This document shows positions 22,697 through 32,818 of a stretch of DNA of 43,054 nucleotides, piece after piece. Position 1 is the first letter of the stretch. Every line of letters begins with the position of its first letter. Both the position numbers and the translations under genes were made by a program. The stretch covers positions 1 through 43,054 of the forward strand of contig JAQCBB010000006.1 of assembly GCA_027621535.1 (NCBI GenBank). Direction: 5' to 3'. A model generated the notes under the pieces. The model saw only the letters and a program-made list of their open reading frames with translations, ran no database searches and was not told where the DNA came from. Source of the DNA: Pseudomonadota bacterium. Its GTDB lineage: Bacteria > Pseudomonadota > Gammaproteobacteria > Burkholderiales > Methylophilaceae.

Positions 22697-23136
22697 AATC
22701 AAAAAATAAACTCTCTAATATTGTTGGCTTATTTGCCTTAACGATATTTATCTCTTTATTAATTTCAAGCTGGTTAATTTTTGAGCCAATAACTATCCTA
22801 ATAATTGTTTTTTTTATCTTTGAATACTTTCATAAAAAACTTGATAGCCTAATAATTATTTTAATCTTTGGTTTTATCTATGATGGAACTCTCGGGTATT
22901 TATTCGGATTTACAAACCTAATTTTTCTTGAAATTATATTAATAGACTTTTGGCTAAAAAAAATCATACCCTTAAAGAATCAACGCACGCATTATTATTC
23001 TCTATTACTCATTTTAAATGGTCTTATTTTTTCTCTCATTTTAAATCACTCAACATCTGATTTAATCCCTTACTTGATTATAAATCTAATTATTGGATAT
23101 CTATATTTTTTCAGTTTAGTAAAGTATGGAAGATAA
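22693..23136 (+). CDS. mreD: Rod shape-determining protein MreD
   Basis: Small multi-TM protein; synteny mreBC-D-mrdA. Confidence 0.88.
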   Translation: MKSKNKLSNIVGLFALTIFISLLISSWLIFEPITILIIVFFIFEYFHKKLDSLIIILIFGFIYDGTLGYLFGFTNLIFLEIILIDFWLKKIIPLKNQRTHYYSLLLILNGLIFSLILNHSTSDLIPYLIINLIIGYLYFFSLVKYGR

Positions 23137-24943
23137 AAAATTTATTTTTAATCGCCGTATTAAATTCATACTAGTTACATTTATTATTATTTTTAGTTTA
23201 ATCATTACTCGTCTTTTCTGGTTACAAATTTATAAGAACGACTTCTATATTGAGCGCTCCCAATTAAATTCAGAAAGAATAGAAACTATCAAACCACAGA
23301 GAGGAATTATTTACGATCGTCATAAAAATGTTTTAGCTGAGAATATACTAACTTATGATCTTGTTATTAATATTGAAGAAAAAAGTAACAAAGATATTGA
23401 AAATATCATTAATAAATTAAGTGAAATCCTTCCAATTAATGACGAAGACAAAAAAAAATTCTATAAATTAAAAACGGAAAGAAAATTTTTAAGATTTATC
23501 CCTATCCTCAATAATATTGATACAAAATTATTAACGTTATTCATATCAACAAAATATCAATTTCCTGATGTAAAAGTTAAAGAAGAATTTTTAAGAAGTT
23601 ATCCACATGCACATATCAATTCTCATCTTATAGGCTTCATCAACCGAATATCTGCTGATGATTTAAATGAATTTAAGCAAGATCAATACTTACTCGAAAG
23701 TTACTTTGGACTTTCTCATAAGGGAAAGCAGGGAGTAGAAAAATTCTTCGAAGAAAGTTTAAAGGGCAAGGCTGGGTTAAAAAGAATTAGAGTTAATGCC
23801 CAAAACTCATTTGTGAATGAAGTTGAATACATCCCACCTATTAATGGCAATGATTTAAATTTAAGTATTGATTTGAATTTACAAATCAGGGCTTCTGAGC
23901 TTTTAAAAGATTATAAAGGTGCCATTATTATGTCGCACGTTAAAACCAATGAAATTTTAGCTTATCAAAGCAATCCAACATTTGATCCCAATCACTTTGT
24001 TAATGGAATCGGTTTTGATGAGTGGAATAATTTAAATCTTGATCCAAAAAAACCAATGCTCGATCGTATCATTTCTGCTACCTACCCACCTGGATCAACA
24101 ATTAAACCTTTCGTTTCAATTGCTGGATTAGAACATAATCAAATATCAAAAGATTTTAAAATTTCTGATCCTGGATACTATCGCCTTCCTCATTCTAAAA
24201 AAATTTTTAAAGATTGGAAAAAAGAAGGTCATGGTGAAGTTGATTTAATTAAAGCTATTGCTGAATCTTGTGATGTTTATTTTTATGATCTCGCCTATCG
24301 ATTAGGAATTAATAAGCTTTCACAAACCTTATCAAAATTTTCATTTGGGAACCAAACAGGCATTGAGTTACCCTCAGAAAAAAATGGAATTTTGCCTTCA
24401 CCGGAGTGGAAAAAAAATCGACATCAGCGTAAATGGAATACATACGAGACAATTAATACATCTATTGGACAAGGTGATTTTTTGGTAACGCCAATACAAC
24501 TCACACAAGCACTTAATACACTTTTAAATAATACAAAAATTTCACCGCCATCGATCGTATTAAAAGAAAATTTTAATAATGATGGTATTGAATCTTTAAC
24601 AATTACAGATGATGAATTTATAAATATTGTGAAATTAGGTATGCAACAAGTTACCGGGGCTTCAGGTACTTTTCGATCAATTGCTCATAAAAATTTGAAT
24701 AAACTTGCAGGAAAAACCGGAACAGCACAAGTTTTCTCATTAAAAAATAAAGATTATGATGAAGCAAATATCGCAGATCACTTAAAAGATCATTCACTTT
24801 TTATTGGATATGCCCCTTTTGATGATCCAACAGTATCTATTGCTGTTGTCATTGAAAATGGTGGCCATGGAAGCTCTGTAGCAGCTCCAATTGCAAAAAA
24901 ACTTATTGATTATTATTTTGAATTAGAAATGAATCATGAATAA
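23126..24943 (+). CDS. mrdA: Penicillin-binding protein 2
   Basis: PQRGIIYDR, YPPGSTIKP, SCDVYFYDLA, KTGTAQ. Confidence 0.97.
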   Translation: MEDKKFIFNRRIKFILVTFIIIFSLIITRLFWLQIYKNDFYIERSQLNSERIETIKPQRGIIYDRHKNVLAENILTYDLVINIEEKSNKDIENIINKLSEILPINDEDKKKFYKLKTERKFLRFIPILNNIDTKLLTLFISTKYQFPDVKVKEEFLRSYPHAHINSHLIGFINRISADDLNEFKQDQYLLESYFGLSHKGKQGVEKFFEESLKGKAGLKRIRVNAQNSFVNEVEYIPPINGNDLNLSIDLNLQIRASELLKDYKGAIIMSHVKTNEILAYQSNPTFDPNHFVNGIGFDEWNNLNLDPKKPMLDRIISATYPPGSTIKPFVSIAGLEHNQISKDFKISDPGYYRLPHSKKIFKDWKKEGHGEVDLIKAIAESCDVYFYDLAYRLGINKLSQTLSKFSFGNQTGIELPSEKNGILPSPEWKKNRHQRKWNTYETINTSIGQGDFLVTPIQLTQALNTLLNNTKISPPSIVLKENFNNDGIESLTITDDEFINIVKLGMQQVTGASGTFRSIAHKNLNKLAGKTGTAQVFSLKNKDYDEANIADHLKDHSLFIGYAPFDDPTVSIAVVIENGGHGSSVAAPIAKKLIDYYFELEMNHE

Positions 24944-26030
24944 TTTATTAAACAATACTTTTAAATATGTGGATAAGCAATTAACCATCTATCTTTTTAT
25001 CCTTATGATATTTGGACTATATTTAATTGGAGAGGCGGTTGGATTTGACTCTAATTTTTTTTATAAACAACTCATCTTTATTATTGCTGGATTATTTATT
25101 TATTATATCGTGAGTCTAATTAATCTAAGCATTTTATATCGGTTTTCATTTTTACTGTATCTTATTTCAATTTTTTTATTAATTCTAACTTTTTTCTTTG
25201 GGAATGAGGTTAATGGTTCTAAGCGATGGCTCAATTTAATTTTTTTTAAATTTCAAACTTCGGAACTGATCAAAATTACACTCCCTATTTTTTTAATATT
25301 TATTGTTGAAAATTATAAAAAAAAATCAGAAACAGCAGTTGAATTTTTCATTCTAGGTTTTACGCTCATTCCATTCATTCTAATTTTTATTCAACCTGAT
25401 CTAGGCTCGAGCTTAATAATCTTATTTATAGGCTTGATAATTATTTTTTTAAATGGACTGAACAAATATAAAATTATTTCTGTCTTGATTCTTATTTTAG
25501 CTGCTATACCTTATGCTTGGGTCAACCTCCTCAAAGATTATCAAAAATCACGCATACTGAATTTATTTGATCCATTTTCTAATCCGCTGGAAAGTGGTTA
25601 CCACTCCATTCAATCTTCCATTGCTATTGGATCTGGTGGATTATTTGGTAAAAACTCTGAATACGGAACACAAACGGATTTGCTTTTTTTGCCAGAAACT
25701 CATACTGATTTTATATTTGCCGTTCTCGCAGAAAACTTTGGATTTTTAGGAAGCCTTATTTATTTTATTATCTCTTTTTTACTCATATCCCGATTAATTA
25801 AAATTGCACTTGATCTGCATCTGCATTTTAATCGATTGTTAGCTGTCACCTATGTTATTATTTTTATTGTTTGTTTTTTAATTAATATCGCAATGGTTTC
25901 GGGTTTATTTCCAATTGTCGGCATTCCCCTTCCTCTAATTAGTTATGGGGGAAGCTCTTTGTTTATTTACCTTATAATCTTTGGATTAATAAATGCTCTT
26001 CAAAATAGAAAGACATTAATAGCTAACTGA
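24936..26030 (+). CDS. rodA: Peptidoglycan glycosyltransferase RodA (SEDS)
   Basis: QPDLGSSLI, LPETHTDFIFAVLAENFGFLG, GIPLPLISYGGSSL. Confidence 0.97.
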   Translation: MNNLLNNTFKYVDKQLTIYLFILMIFGLYLIGEAVGFDSNFFYKQLIFIIAGLFIYYIVSLINLSILYRFSFLLYLISIFLLILTFFFGNEVNGSKRWLNLIFFKFQTSELIKITLPIFLIFIVENYKKKSETAVEFFILGFTLIPFILIFIQPDLGSSLIILFIGLIIIFLNGLNKYKIISVLILILAAIPYAWVNLLKDYQKSRILNLFDPFSNPLESGYHSIQSSIAIGSGGLFGKNSEYGTQTDLLFLPETHTDFIFAVLAENFGFLGSLIYFIISFLLISRLIKIALDLHLHFNRLLAVTYVIIFIVCFLINIAMVSGLFPIVGIPLPLISYGGSSLFIYLIIFGLINALQNRKTLIAN

Positions 26031-26815
26031 TGATGAAAATATTTTTAACTGGTTTAATACTTTTATTAAGCGCCTGTTCGACCGTACAAAAAACTAATGA
26101 TAATAAAGGGGCTTATTATCAAGATGATGGTCCACATGCTCAAATTGATATCCAACTTGATGATATTAAAGATGCTACCCCCAAAATAGAAGCAATAAAT
26201 AATAATACAAAAAAACCATACAAGGTGTTCGGAGAAAAATATGTTCCCATGACAAAAATTATTCCTTACAAAGAGAAAGGTTACGCATCTTGGTATGGTA
26301 AAAAATATCATGGGAATAAAACTTCAATTGGCGAGACCTATAACATGTATGAAATGTCAGGAGCACATAAAACATTACCCCTACCATCATATTTAAGAGT
26401 GCGTAATTTAAAAAATAATAAACAGGTGATCATCAGATTGAATGATCGCGGTCCTTTTTTAAAAAATCGGGTTGTGGATTTATCTTATGCAGCAGCTTAT
26501 AAATTAGATATTATTGAAAAAGGAAGTGAATATGTTGAAATCGAACTGATAGATCCAGAAAAAAATAATCCTGCCAGTGTAAATCAATTGAGCTTTCTTC
26601 AGGTGGGAGCTTTTAAAGATTATTTAAATGGCCAAGTATTATTAAATAAAATTAACACATTAGACTTTTCAAGCGAATTTGATTCTAAAATTATAAAAAT
26701 TAATGATCTTTTTCATGTTTTAATTGGTCCAGTTGTAGATAATACATCATTGCTCAAAATCAAAGAAAAACTAGAGTCTGAATATAGCCTGTCTGTATAT
26801 GTCAAAAAATATTGA
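26030..26815 (+). CDS. rlpA: Septal ring lytic transglycosylase RlpA family lipoprotein with SPOR domain
   Basis: Lipobox LLLSAC; GYASWYGKKYHGNKTSIGETYNMYEMSGAHKTLPLPS; VRLNDRGPF-like; C-terminal SPOR-like FLQVGAF. Confidence 0.94.
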   Translation: MMKIFLTGLILLLSACSTVQKTNDNKGAYYQDDGPHAQIDIQLDDIKDATPKIEAINNNTKKPYKVFGEKYVPMTKIIPYKEKGYASWYGKKYHGNKTSIGETYNMYEMSGAHKTLPLPSYLRVRNLKNNKQVIIRLNDRGPFLKNRVVDLSYAAAYKLDIIEKGSEYVEIELIDPEKNNPASVNQLSFLQVGAFKDYLNGQVLLNKINTLDFSSEFDSKIIKINDLFHVLIGPVVDNTSLLKIKEKLESEYSLSVYVKKY

Positions 26816-27083
26816 TAATAGCAATCAAGAAACTCTTATAAAGTTTCCTTGTGATTTTTTTATAAAAGTCATTGGAGTGATGAACGAAAATTTTACTCAA
26901 TCAATTATTACTGAAATTTATAACATTGATCAAAGCTTTGATGCCACAAAAGTTGATATTCAATCAAGCCAGCATGGAAAATACATCAGCCTGACATGTA
27001 AGGTGTTTGTTACCTCAAAAAGTCAATTGGATTTAATTTACTCAAAACTATCCTCTCATCCTGATACAAAATTTGTGATTTAA
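26799..27083 (+). CDS. ybeD: DUF493 family protein (YbeD-like)
   Basis: LIKFPCDFFIKVIG..., SSQHGKYISLTCKVFVTSKSQLDLIYSKLSSHP; upstream of lipB. Confidence 0.9.
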   Translation: MSKNIDNSNQETLIKFPCDFFIKVIGVMNENFTQSIITEIYNIDQSFDATKVDIQSSQHGKYISLTCKVFVTSKSQLDLIYSKLSSHPDTKFVI

Positions 27084-27084
27084 A

Positions 27085-27696
27085 ATGAAAATCAAATATC
27101 TTGGTGTGCAGGATTATTGTTCTACCTTCCGTGCAATGAAAAAAAAAATTGCAGAGGGATTAGCTGAAGATGAATTATGGATCCTAGAACACTTTCCTGT
27201 ATATACAATCGGTGTTAATAAAAAAAACCTCCGTCTACCTGATTCTCAAATTCCCATCGTTGAATCTGATCGGGGAGGAAAGATTACTTATCATGGACCG
27301 GGTCAACTTATCATCTATACTTTAATAAGTTTAAATCACTATTCGTTAACAATATCAAAATTTGTCAGACTGCTTGAAGAATCGATTATTGATTTTTTAA
27401 TTTCCTACAAAATAAGAGGGGAGCGAAGACAAGATGCGCCAGGAGTTTATATAAATTCAAAAAAAATTGCATCTGTTGGCCTTAGAATAAAAAATAATCA
27501 AATTTATCATGGCATCAGTATTAATAACTCAATGAATCTGAACCCTTTTTTAAATATTGATCCCTGTGGATTTAGTAATTTAGAAATGATCCAGTTAAAA
27601 GACTTAGGAATTTCTTTAGAGAATAAAGAGCTTGCTGATAAAATAGTAAGTATATTTTTGAAAAAAATAAGGTTATATGAAACAACCCGGAACTAA
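27085..27696 (+). CDS. lipB: Octanoyl-(ACP):protein N-octanoyltransferase
   Basis: [39 protein letters not shown]. Confidence 0.96.
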   Translation: MKIKYLGVQDYCSTFRAMKKKIAEGLAEDELWILEHFPVYTIGVNKKNLRLPDSQIPIVESDRGGKITYHGPGQLIIYTLISLNHYSLTISKFVRLLEESIIDFLISYKIRGERRQDAPGVYINSKKIASVGLRIKNNQIYHGISINNSMNLNPFLNIDPCGFSNLEMIQLKDLGISLENKELADKIVSIFLKKIRLYETTRN

Positions 27697-28609
27697 AGAT
27701 AGTCATAAAGATAAGATGGCGCGCAATCCAATAAAAATATATCCCAGCATGCCACAAAAAAAACCTTCTTGGCTAAAAATACATTTACCCCATTCTGAAA
27801 ATTTTACAAAAGTTAAAAACCTTATTCGTGAACATAACCTTCATACAGTTTGTGAGGAAGCCAGCTGCCCAAATATTGGAGAGTGTTTTAGTAAAGGTAC
27901 TGCTACATTTATGATTATGGGTGACATCTGTACCAGGAGGTGCCCATTTTGTGATGTATCACATGGTAGACCATTAGCTTTAGATTTAAATGAACCTAAA
28001 AATCTAGCAAAATCTATTCATATTTTAAAACTTAAATATGTTGTGATAACGAGCGTTGATCGTGATGATCTCAAAGATGGAGGTGCAGAACACTTTGTAA
28101 ACTGTATACAAGAAGTACGCTTATTGAATCCAGATATTCAAATCGAGATATTAATTCCTGATTTTAGAGGACGACAAGATCTTGCGGTCGATAAATTTAA
28201 ACGATCATTACCTCACGTTCTAAATCACAACATCGAAACTGTTCCAAGGCTTTATAAAAAAGTAAGGCCTGGCTCAAGTTATCAAGAATCATTAGATTTA
28301 TTACAAAAATTTTCTAAAGCCTATCCCGAAGTAATTACAAAATCAGGTTTTATGATAGGCCTTGGAGAAACAATCGATGAAATTAAACAAACACTGCATG
28401 ATCTTGATACTCATGGAGTACAAATGGTTACCATAGGGCAATACCTCCAGCCCTCAATTGACCACCTTCCTGTTGACACTTACCATCAGCCTGAATACTT
28501 TGATCAGATAAAAAAAATTGCACTACAGTTTAATTTTATATCGATTGCATGTGGGCCATTTGTTCGAAGCAGCTATCATGCCGATATTCAAGCGAAAAGT
28601 GTATTATGA
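27677..28609 (+). CDS. lipA: Lipoyl synthase (radical SAM)
   Basis: [46 protein letters not shown]. Confidence 0.98.
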   Translation: MKQPGTKDSHKDKMARNPIKIYPSMPQKKPSWLKIHLPHSENFTKVKNLIREHNLHTVCEEASCPNIGECFSKGTATFMIMGDICTRRCPFCDVSHGRPLALDLNEPKNLAKSIHILKLKYVVITSVDRDDLKDGGAEHFVNCIQEVRLLNPDIQIEILIPDFRGRQDLAVDKFKRSLPHVLNHNIETVPRLYKKVRPGSSYQESLDLLQKFSKAYPEVITKSGFMIGLGETIDEIKQTLHDLDTHGVQMVTIGQYLQPSIDHLPVDTYHQPEYFDQIKKIALQFNFISIACGPFVRSSYHADIQAKSVL

Positions 28610-29877
28610 TCCCCGAATTAAAAACCCCAATCACATCTGAATTTCTTAAACTCGAAAATTTAATTATAAGAAATTCATGTGAAATCGAACAATGGTTTAG
28701 GATGAAATGGCAAGATTATTCTGCTCCATTTTATGCTTCAATAGACTTGCGAAACTCGGGATTCAAAATTGCTCCGGTGGATACAAATTTATTTCCAGCG
28801 GGATTTAATAACTTAAATCCCCAATTTGAGCCTCTTGCAATTCAAGCAACAGTCATTGCTATTGAAAAAGTTTGTCCAGAGGCTTCTAAAATCATTTTAA
28901 TTCCTGAAAATCATTCAAGAAATATTTTCTATTTTAAAAATTTATTATACCTCATGGAAATTTTAAGAAATGCTGGCCTAGAGGTTGAATTGGGAAGTAT
29001 AGATCCGCTATTTATTCAGACTAACTTTGAAGTTAATCCTGGGCAGACACTTAGTATTTATCCAATTAAAAAAGAAAAACATAAAATTTATATTGAAAAA
29101 AGTAATCAAAAATTTGTTCCTTGTTCAGTCTTACTGAATAATGATCTATCAGCTGGTGAACCTGAAATTTTAAAAAATATAACTCAAACAATTCTTCCAA
29201 ATTTAAATGCAGGTTGGTTTAATAGAAGAAAATCTCAACATTTTTCTATATATAACCAAGTTGCCAAAGATTTCTCAAATTTTTTAAAAATCGACGAATG
29301 GCTTATCAATCCTTTTTTTGATACTTATGACAATATGGATATCAATAACGAACAAGACCTTCAAATTATTGCCGACAAATCTGAGCTTCTCTTAAAAAAA
29401 ATTAAGGAAAAATACCTAAAATACCAGATAACCCATCAACCCTATCTTGTAATCAAAGCCGATTCTGGAACTTATGGCATGGGAATAATCACCATTCAGG
29501 ATCCTCAAGAAGTCTTGCAACTCAATAGAAAAAAACGAAATAAAATGTCAATCATCAAAGATGGGCAAAAAGTGAATCGAGTGATTATCCAAGAAGGGAT
29601 TCATTCAGAAGAAATTCTTAATCAAGCGGTAAGTGAGCCCGTTGTCTACACCATCGATCATTTTGTCATTGGTGGATTCTATCGAATTCATACCAACAAA
29701 GATAAAAATGAAAACCTAAATTCTCCAGGTATGCAATTTATTCCCACACCCTTTGAACAATCATGCCTCATGCCTGACCAGGGACGAGACTGTAATGACC
29801 CTCCAAATCGATTTTATGTATATGGGGTGATTGCACGCTTAGCATTGCTCGCAGCAGCTGGAGAGCTTAATGGGTAA
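28606..29877 (+). CDS. gshA: Glutamate-cysteine ligase (proteobacterial type seen in Acidithiobacillus/beta-proteobacteria)
   Basis: [38 protein letters not shown]; followed by gshB. ORF track starts at 28549; ATG 28606 (ATGA overlap with lipA stop) is more likely. Confidence 0.88.
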   Translation: MIPELKTPITSEFLKLENLIIRNSCEIEQWFRMKWQDYSAPFYASIDLRNSGFKIAPVDTNLFPAGFNNLNPQFEPLAIQATVIAIEKVCPEASKIILIPENHSRNIFYFKNLLYLMEILRNAGLEVELGSIDPLFIQTNFEVNPGQTLSIYPIKKEKHKIYIEKSNQKFVPCSVLLNNDLSAGEPEILKNITQTILPNLNAGWFNRRKSQHFSIYNQVAKDFSNFLKIDEWLINPFFDTYDNMDINNEQDLQIIADKSELLLKKIKEKYLKYQITHQPYLVIKADSGTYGMGIITIQDPQEVLQLNRKKRNKMSIIKDGQKVNRVIIQEGIHSEEILNQAVSEPVVYTIDHFVIGGFYRIHTNKDKNENLNSPGMQFIPTPFEQSCLMPDQGRDCNDPPNRFYVYGVIARLALLAAAGELNG

Positions 29878-30790
29878 AAAATTATTATTCATCATTGATT
29901 CACCTGAAACTCTAAAACCTGAGAAAGATACAAGTTTACTCATGATGAAAACATCCATTAATCTGGGTCATCAAGTATTTTTTTGTTCATTTAAAGATAT
30001 CTCTATAAAAAAAAATATCCCTTTTGGAAATATCAAATTAATTGATAAGTTTGATAATGGTTTATCACTTTTCACAGAAAAATCTTTGAACTTAAACAGT
30101 CTTGACACTATATTTATTAGAAAAGACCCTCCCTTTGATAAAGATTATCTATTTCTCACTATGACTTTAGACTTACTAAAAACAACGAAAGTTATTAACA
30201 ATCCTAAGACTTTACAATCGCACAATGAAAAACTGTCTATTCTTAAATTTCCAAAAATTATTCCACCGACTCTTGTTTCAAGTAATTATTATGAATTTCA
30301 AAGTTTTATAAAAAAACATAAATCAGTTGTGTGTAAACCTATTGATGAAATGGGGGGAAATAAAATTTTCTTGATTAATCAAGGTAACCCTAATACAAAA
30401 GTAATCCTTGAGGTGCTGAGCAATAACTTCAACTCCCTGATTATGTTGCAAGAATATATCCCAGATATTAAGTATGGGGATAAAAGAATCATAATTATCA
30501 ATGGCGATCCAATTGAATTTGGACTTTTAAGAATTCCTCAGAAAAGTGATTTTAGGGGAAATCTGGCAAAAGGAGGCAGGGCCAAATTATCTCGATTAAC
30601 AAAGAATGACTTAAAAATTATTAACATACTCAAACCCTACCTAATAAATAATAATCTAAATTTTGTGGGTATTGATGTCATCGGAAATTTTCTGACTGAA
30701 ATCAACGTGACCAGTCCAACAGGTCTCGTTGAAATCGAACAATTAAGTAAAAAAAATGTTAGCAAAAAGATTATCCAAGCTCTTGTTTAA
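29870..30790 (+). CDS. gshB: Glutathione synthetase
   Basis: FIRKDPPFDKDYLF, VCKPIDEMGGNKIFLI, GDKRIIIINGDPI, NVTSPTGLVEIE. Confidence 0.96.
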   Translation: MGKKLLFIIDSPETLKPEKDTSLLMMKTSINLGHQVFFCSFKDISIKKNIPFGNIKLIDKFDNGLSLFTEKSLNLNSLDTIFIRKDPPFDKDYLFLTMTLDLLKTTKVINNPKTLQSHNEKLSILKFPKIIPPTLVSSNYYEFQSFIKKHKSVVCKPIDEMGGNKIFLINQGNPNTKVILEVLSNNFNSLIMLQEYIPDIKYGDKRIIIINGDPIEFGLLRIPQKSDFRGNLAKGGRAKLSRLTKNDLKIINILKPYLINNNLNFVGIDVIGNFLTEINVTSPTGLVEIEQLSKKNVSKKIIQALV

Positions 30791-31805
30791 ATATTTTTCA
30801 ATTTTTTTATTATTGCTCATCAATTCTTGCTCTAATTCAAACTTTTATGAACACAAAGTACTGATTTATGGAACAATCCTAGAATTTAAATTCTATGACA
30901 CTGATCTCGATCAAGCGAATCAGGCTATTGACCAAATCGTTAACAAACTCAATGATCTCAATAAAAAATTTCACCCATGGAAAAATAGCTTAATTTCTCA
31001 ATTTAACAAGACTCACCAAATCGAGAATTGTGATCAAGATTTTATTAATATTATACAAACAGCAAAATACTATGAAAATCTAACCTATTCAACATTCAAC
31101 CCAGCGATAGGTAAATTAATTGAAATTTGGGGTTTTCATGATGATGTCATTAAAGGGCAAGTACCCAATGAAGAAGATATTAATAAAATACTCCTGACTC
31201 AGCCAAGCCTGAATCAACTATTGATAACAGATAACTCTATTAGCAGTAATAACTTCTTTTTAAAAATTGATTTAGGGGGAATGATTAAAGGACTTGCGCT
31301 AGATATGGCCAAACAAACCTATCAAGATATTGGGATTAAAAATGTTTTGACTAATTTTGGAGGTAATATTTATGCACATGGAAAACCAGGTAAGCGGTTA
31401 TGGGAAGTTGCAATTCAAAACCCTCACAATAATAAATTATTGCTAGCCAAACTGAAAATGCAACCTGGATCTGCGATTGGCACCTCAGGTGATTATGAAA
31501 AATATTTTATACACGATCACCAGAAATATTCTCACTTAATCAACCCAAAAAATGGTCAAGCATTTTCTATATATTCATCAGCAACAGTTCTCATAAACCC
31601 TGATGAGAATGATGTTGGAATAAAATCAGATATTTTTTCAAAACCATTATATTTTTCAGAGAATCTCAAAGAAACTTCAAAAAGTCTTCAGTTAAATAAC
31701 TTTTTTATCACCAATCATGAAAACCATATCATAATTTCAAAATCATTTGCTGATGAAATTATTTGGTTATTCAATGAGGGAGATTTTATTGTTGAAGTTA
31801 TTTAA
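30756..31805 (+). CDS. apbE: FAD:protein FMN transferase (ApbE family lipoprotein)
   Basis: Lipobox LLINSC; FNPAIGKLIEIWGF, KIDLGGMIKGLALD, NFGGNIYAHG, IGTSGDYEKYF, YSHLINPKNG, metal-ligand-like Asp in SDIFSKPL. Confidence 0.93.
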   Translation: MLAKRLSKLLFKYFSIFLLLLINSCSNSNFYEHKVLIYGTILEFKFYDTDLDQANQAIDQIVNKLNDLNKKFHPWKNSLISQFNKTHQIENCDQDFINIIQTAKYYENLTYSTFNPAIGKLIEIWGFHDDVIKGQVPNEEDINKILLTQPSLNQLLITDNSISSNNFFLKIDLGGMIKGLALDMAKQTYQDIGIKNVLTNFGGNIYAHGKPGKRLWEVAIQNPHNNKLLLAKLKMQPGSAIGTSGDYEKYFIHDHQKYSHLINPKNGQAFSIYSSATVLINPDENDVGIKSDIFSKPLYFSENLKETSKSLQLNNFFITNHENHIIISKSFADEIIWLFNEGDFIVEVI

Positions 31806-32142
31806 GTTAGGTGATTTTTTGATATTTTTTATATTTATATCTATCGTTATCATCTCATTAAATTTCTATTTTCAGCTTCCAAAAGGAGACTATTTGGAAA
31901 TCTCACATGGAAATGAAACAAAGCAATACACATTAATGCAAAATAAAACTTTAATTTTTGATGAAATTGAGGTTGAGATAAATATGGGAAAAGCGAAGAT
32001 AAAAAAATCAAATTGTTCTAATCAATATTGCGTCATGCAAGGTTGGATCTCGAAAATAAATCATTCAGCAGTCTGCATTCCAAATTTATTTAAAATGTCT
32101 ATAAAATCAAAAACGTTAAGTTATGACAGCACAAACTATTAA
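31774..32142 (+). CDS. NusG domain II-containing protein
   Basis: N-terminal TM, then C-SNQY-CVMQGWISKINHSAVCIPN, the cysteine-containing NusG_II-like signature. The ORF track opens at 31747; start is uncertain (31774 ATG or a nearby TTG). Confidence 0.82.
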   Translation: MREILLLKLFKLGDFLIFFIFISIVIISLNFYFQLPKGDYLEISHGNETKQYTLMQNKTLIFDEIEVEINMGKAKIKKSNCSNQYCVMQGWISKINHSAVCIPNLFKMSIKSKTLSYDSTNY

Positions 32143-32620
32143 TATTCATCAAATCTCAAAATTTTGTGCAATTGCCATTATTCTTCATTCCGCTGAGTTT
32201 TTTTTTCCAACTCCAATTTTTGGAATTAAACCGGGTATTGCGAATATTATTATCTTATTTACTTATCTTAAATTCAATTTTAAATCTGCAGTCTATGTCT
32301 CATTAATAAGAGTTTTTATTTCAAGTCTTATCATAGGCACATTCATCACACCAACTTTTTTTATTAGCTTGTCTGGAGCTATAGTGAGTTTAATTTTTTT
32401 ATTTTTATGTCAATTTCTTAGTCATAAATTTTTTTCAATTTACACCTTTAGTATGTTGATGGGTCTTGGGCATATTCTGGGTCAGTTTACTATAGTGAGA
32501 ATATTTATCATTCCAGATGATGGAGTTTATATTTTATTTCCTCTATTTTTATTACTTACATTTATATTTTCCTTAATCAATGCCTTCATTGTTTCTAAAT
32601 TAATAAGTCCATCGAATTAG
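32123..32620 (+). CDS. Gx transporter family protein (heptaprenyl diphosphate synthase component I-like fold)
   Basis: Multi-TM; FGIKPGIANIIILF, SLIRVFISSLIIGTFITPTFFISLSGAIVS; directly after the NusG_II gene. Confidence 0.83.
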   Translation: MTAQTINIHQISKFCAIAIILHSAEFFFPTPIFGIKPGIANIIILFTYLKFNFKSAVYVSLIRVFISSLIIGTFITPTFFISLSGAIVSLIFLFLCQFLSHKFFSIYTFSMLMGLGHILGQFTIVRIFIIPDDGVYILFPLFLLLTFIFSLINAFIVSKLISPSN

Positions 32621-32647
32621 TTTTTAATTAATGGTAAAATCTGCTTT

Positions 32648-32818
32648 ATGAGAAAAATCTTATGTTTTATTCTATTTATTTTGCTTCAATCCTGCGGAAG
32701 AGGAGGTTCTCTCTATCTTCCTGAAACAAAGTATCCGCTAGACGACAGTCAGCAAGGAACATCACAAAATACTGATCCCCAGATTTTTGATGAGCCATCC
32801 GGAACAGTTGATGAATAA
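32648..32818 (+). CDS. lptM: LptM-like small outer membrane lipoprotein (LPS translocon assembly maturation factor family)
   Basis: Not in the ORF track (56 aa): MRKILCFILFILLQSCGRGGSLYLPETKYPLDDSQQGTSQNTDPQIFDEPSGTVDE; signal peptide, lipobox LQSC and the CGxxGxLYLP pattern; directly upstream of lysA. Confidence 0.85.
   Translation: MRKILCFILFILLQSCGRGGSLYLPETKYPLDDSQQGTSQNTDPQIFDEPSGTVDE

Noticed and set aside
28549-28605. Extended gshA start overlapping lipA by 61 nt
   Set aside because: ATG 28606 with an ATGA overlap at the lipA stop is the more economical start, and the extra residues are simply the other frame of lipA.
32123-32620. Annotation as heptaprenyl diphosphate synthase component I
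   Set aside because: Membrane protein with transporter-like character and no component II partner; I keep Gx transporter family.
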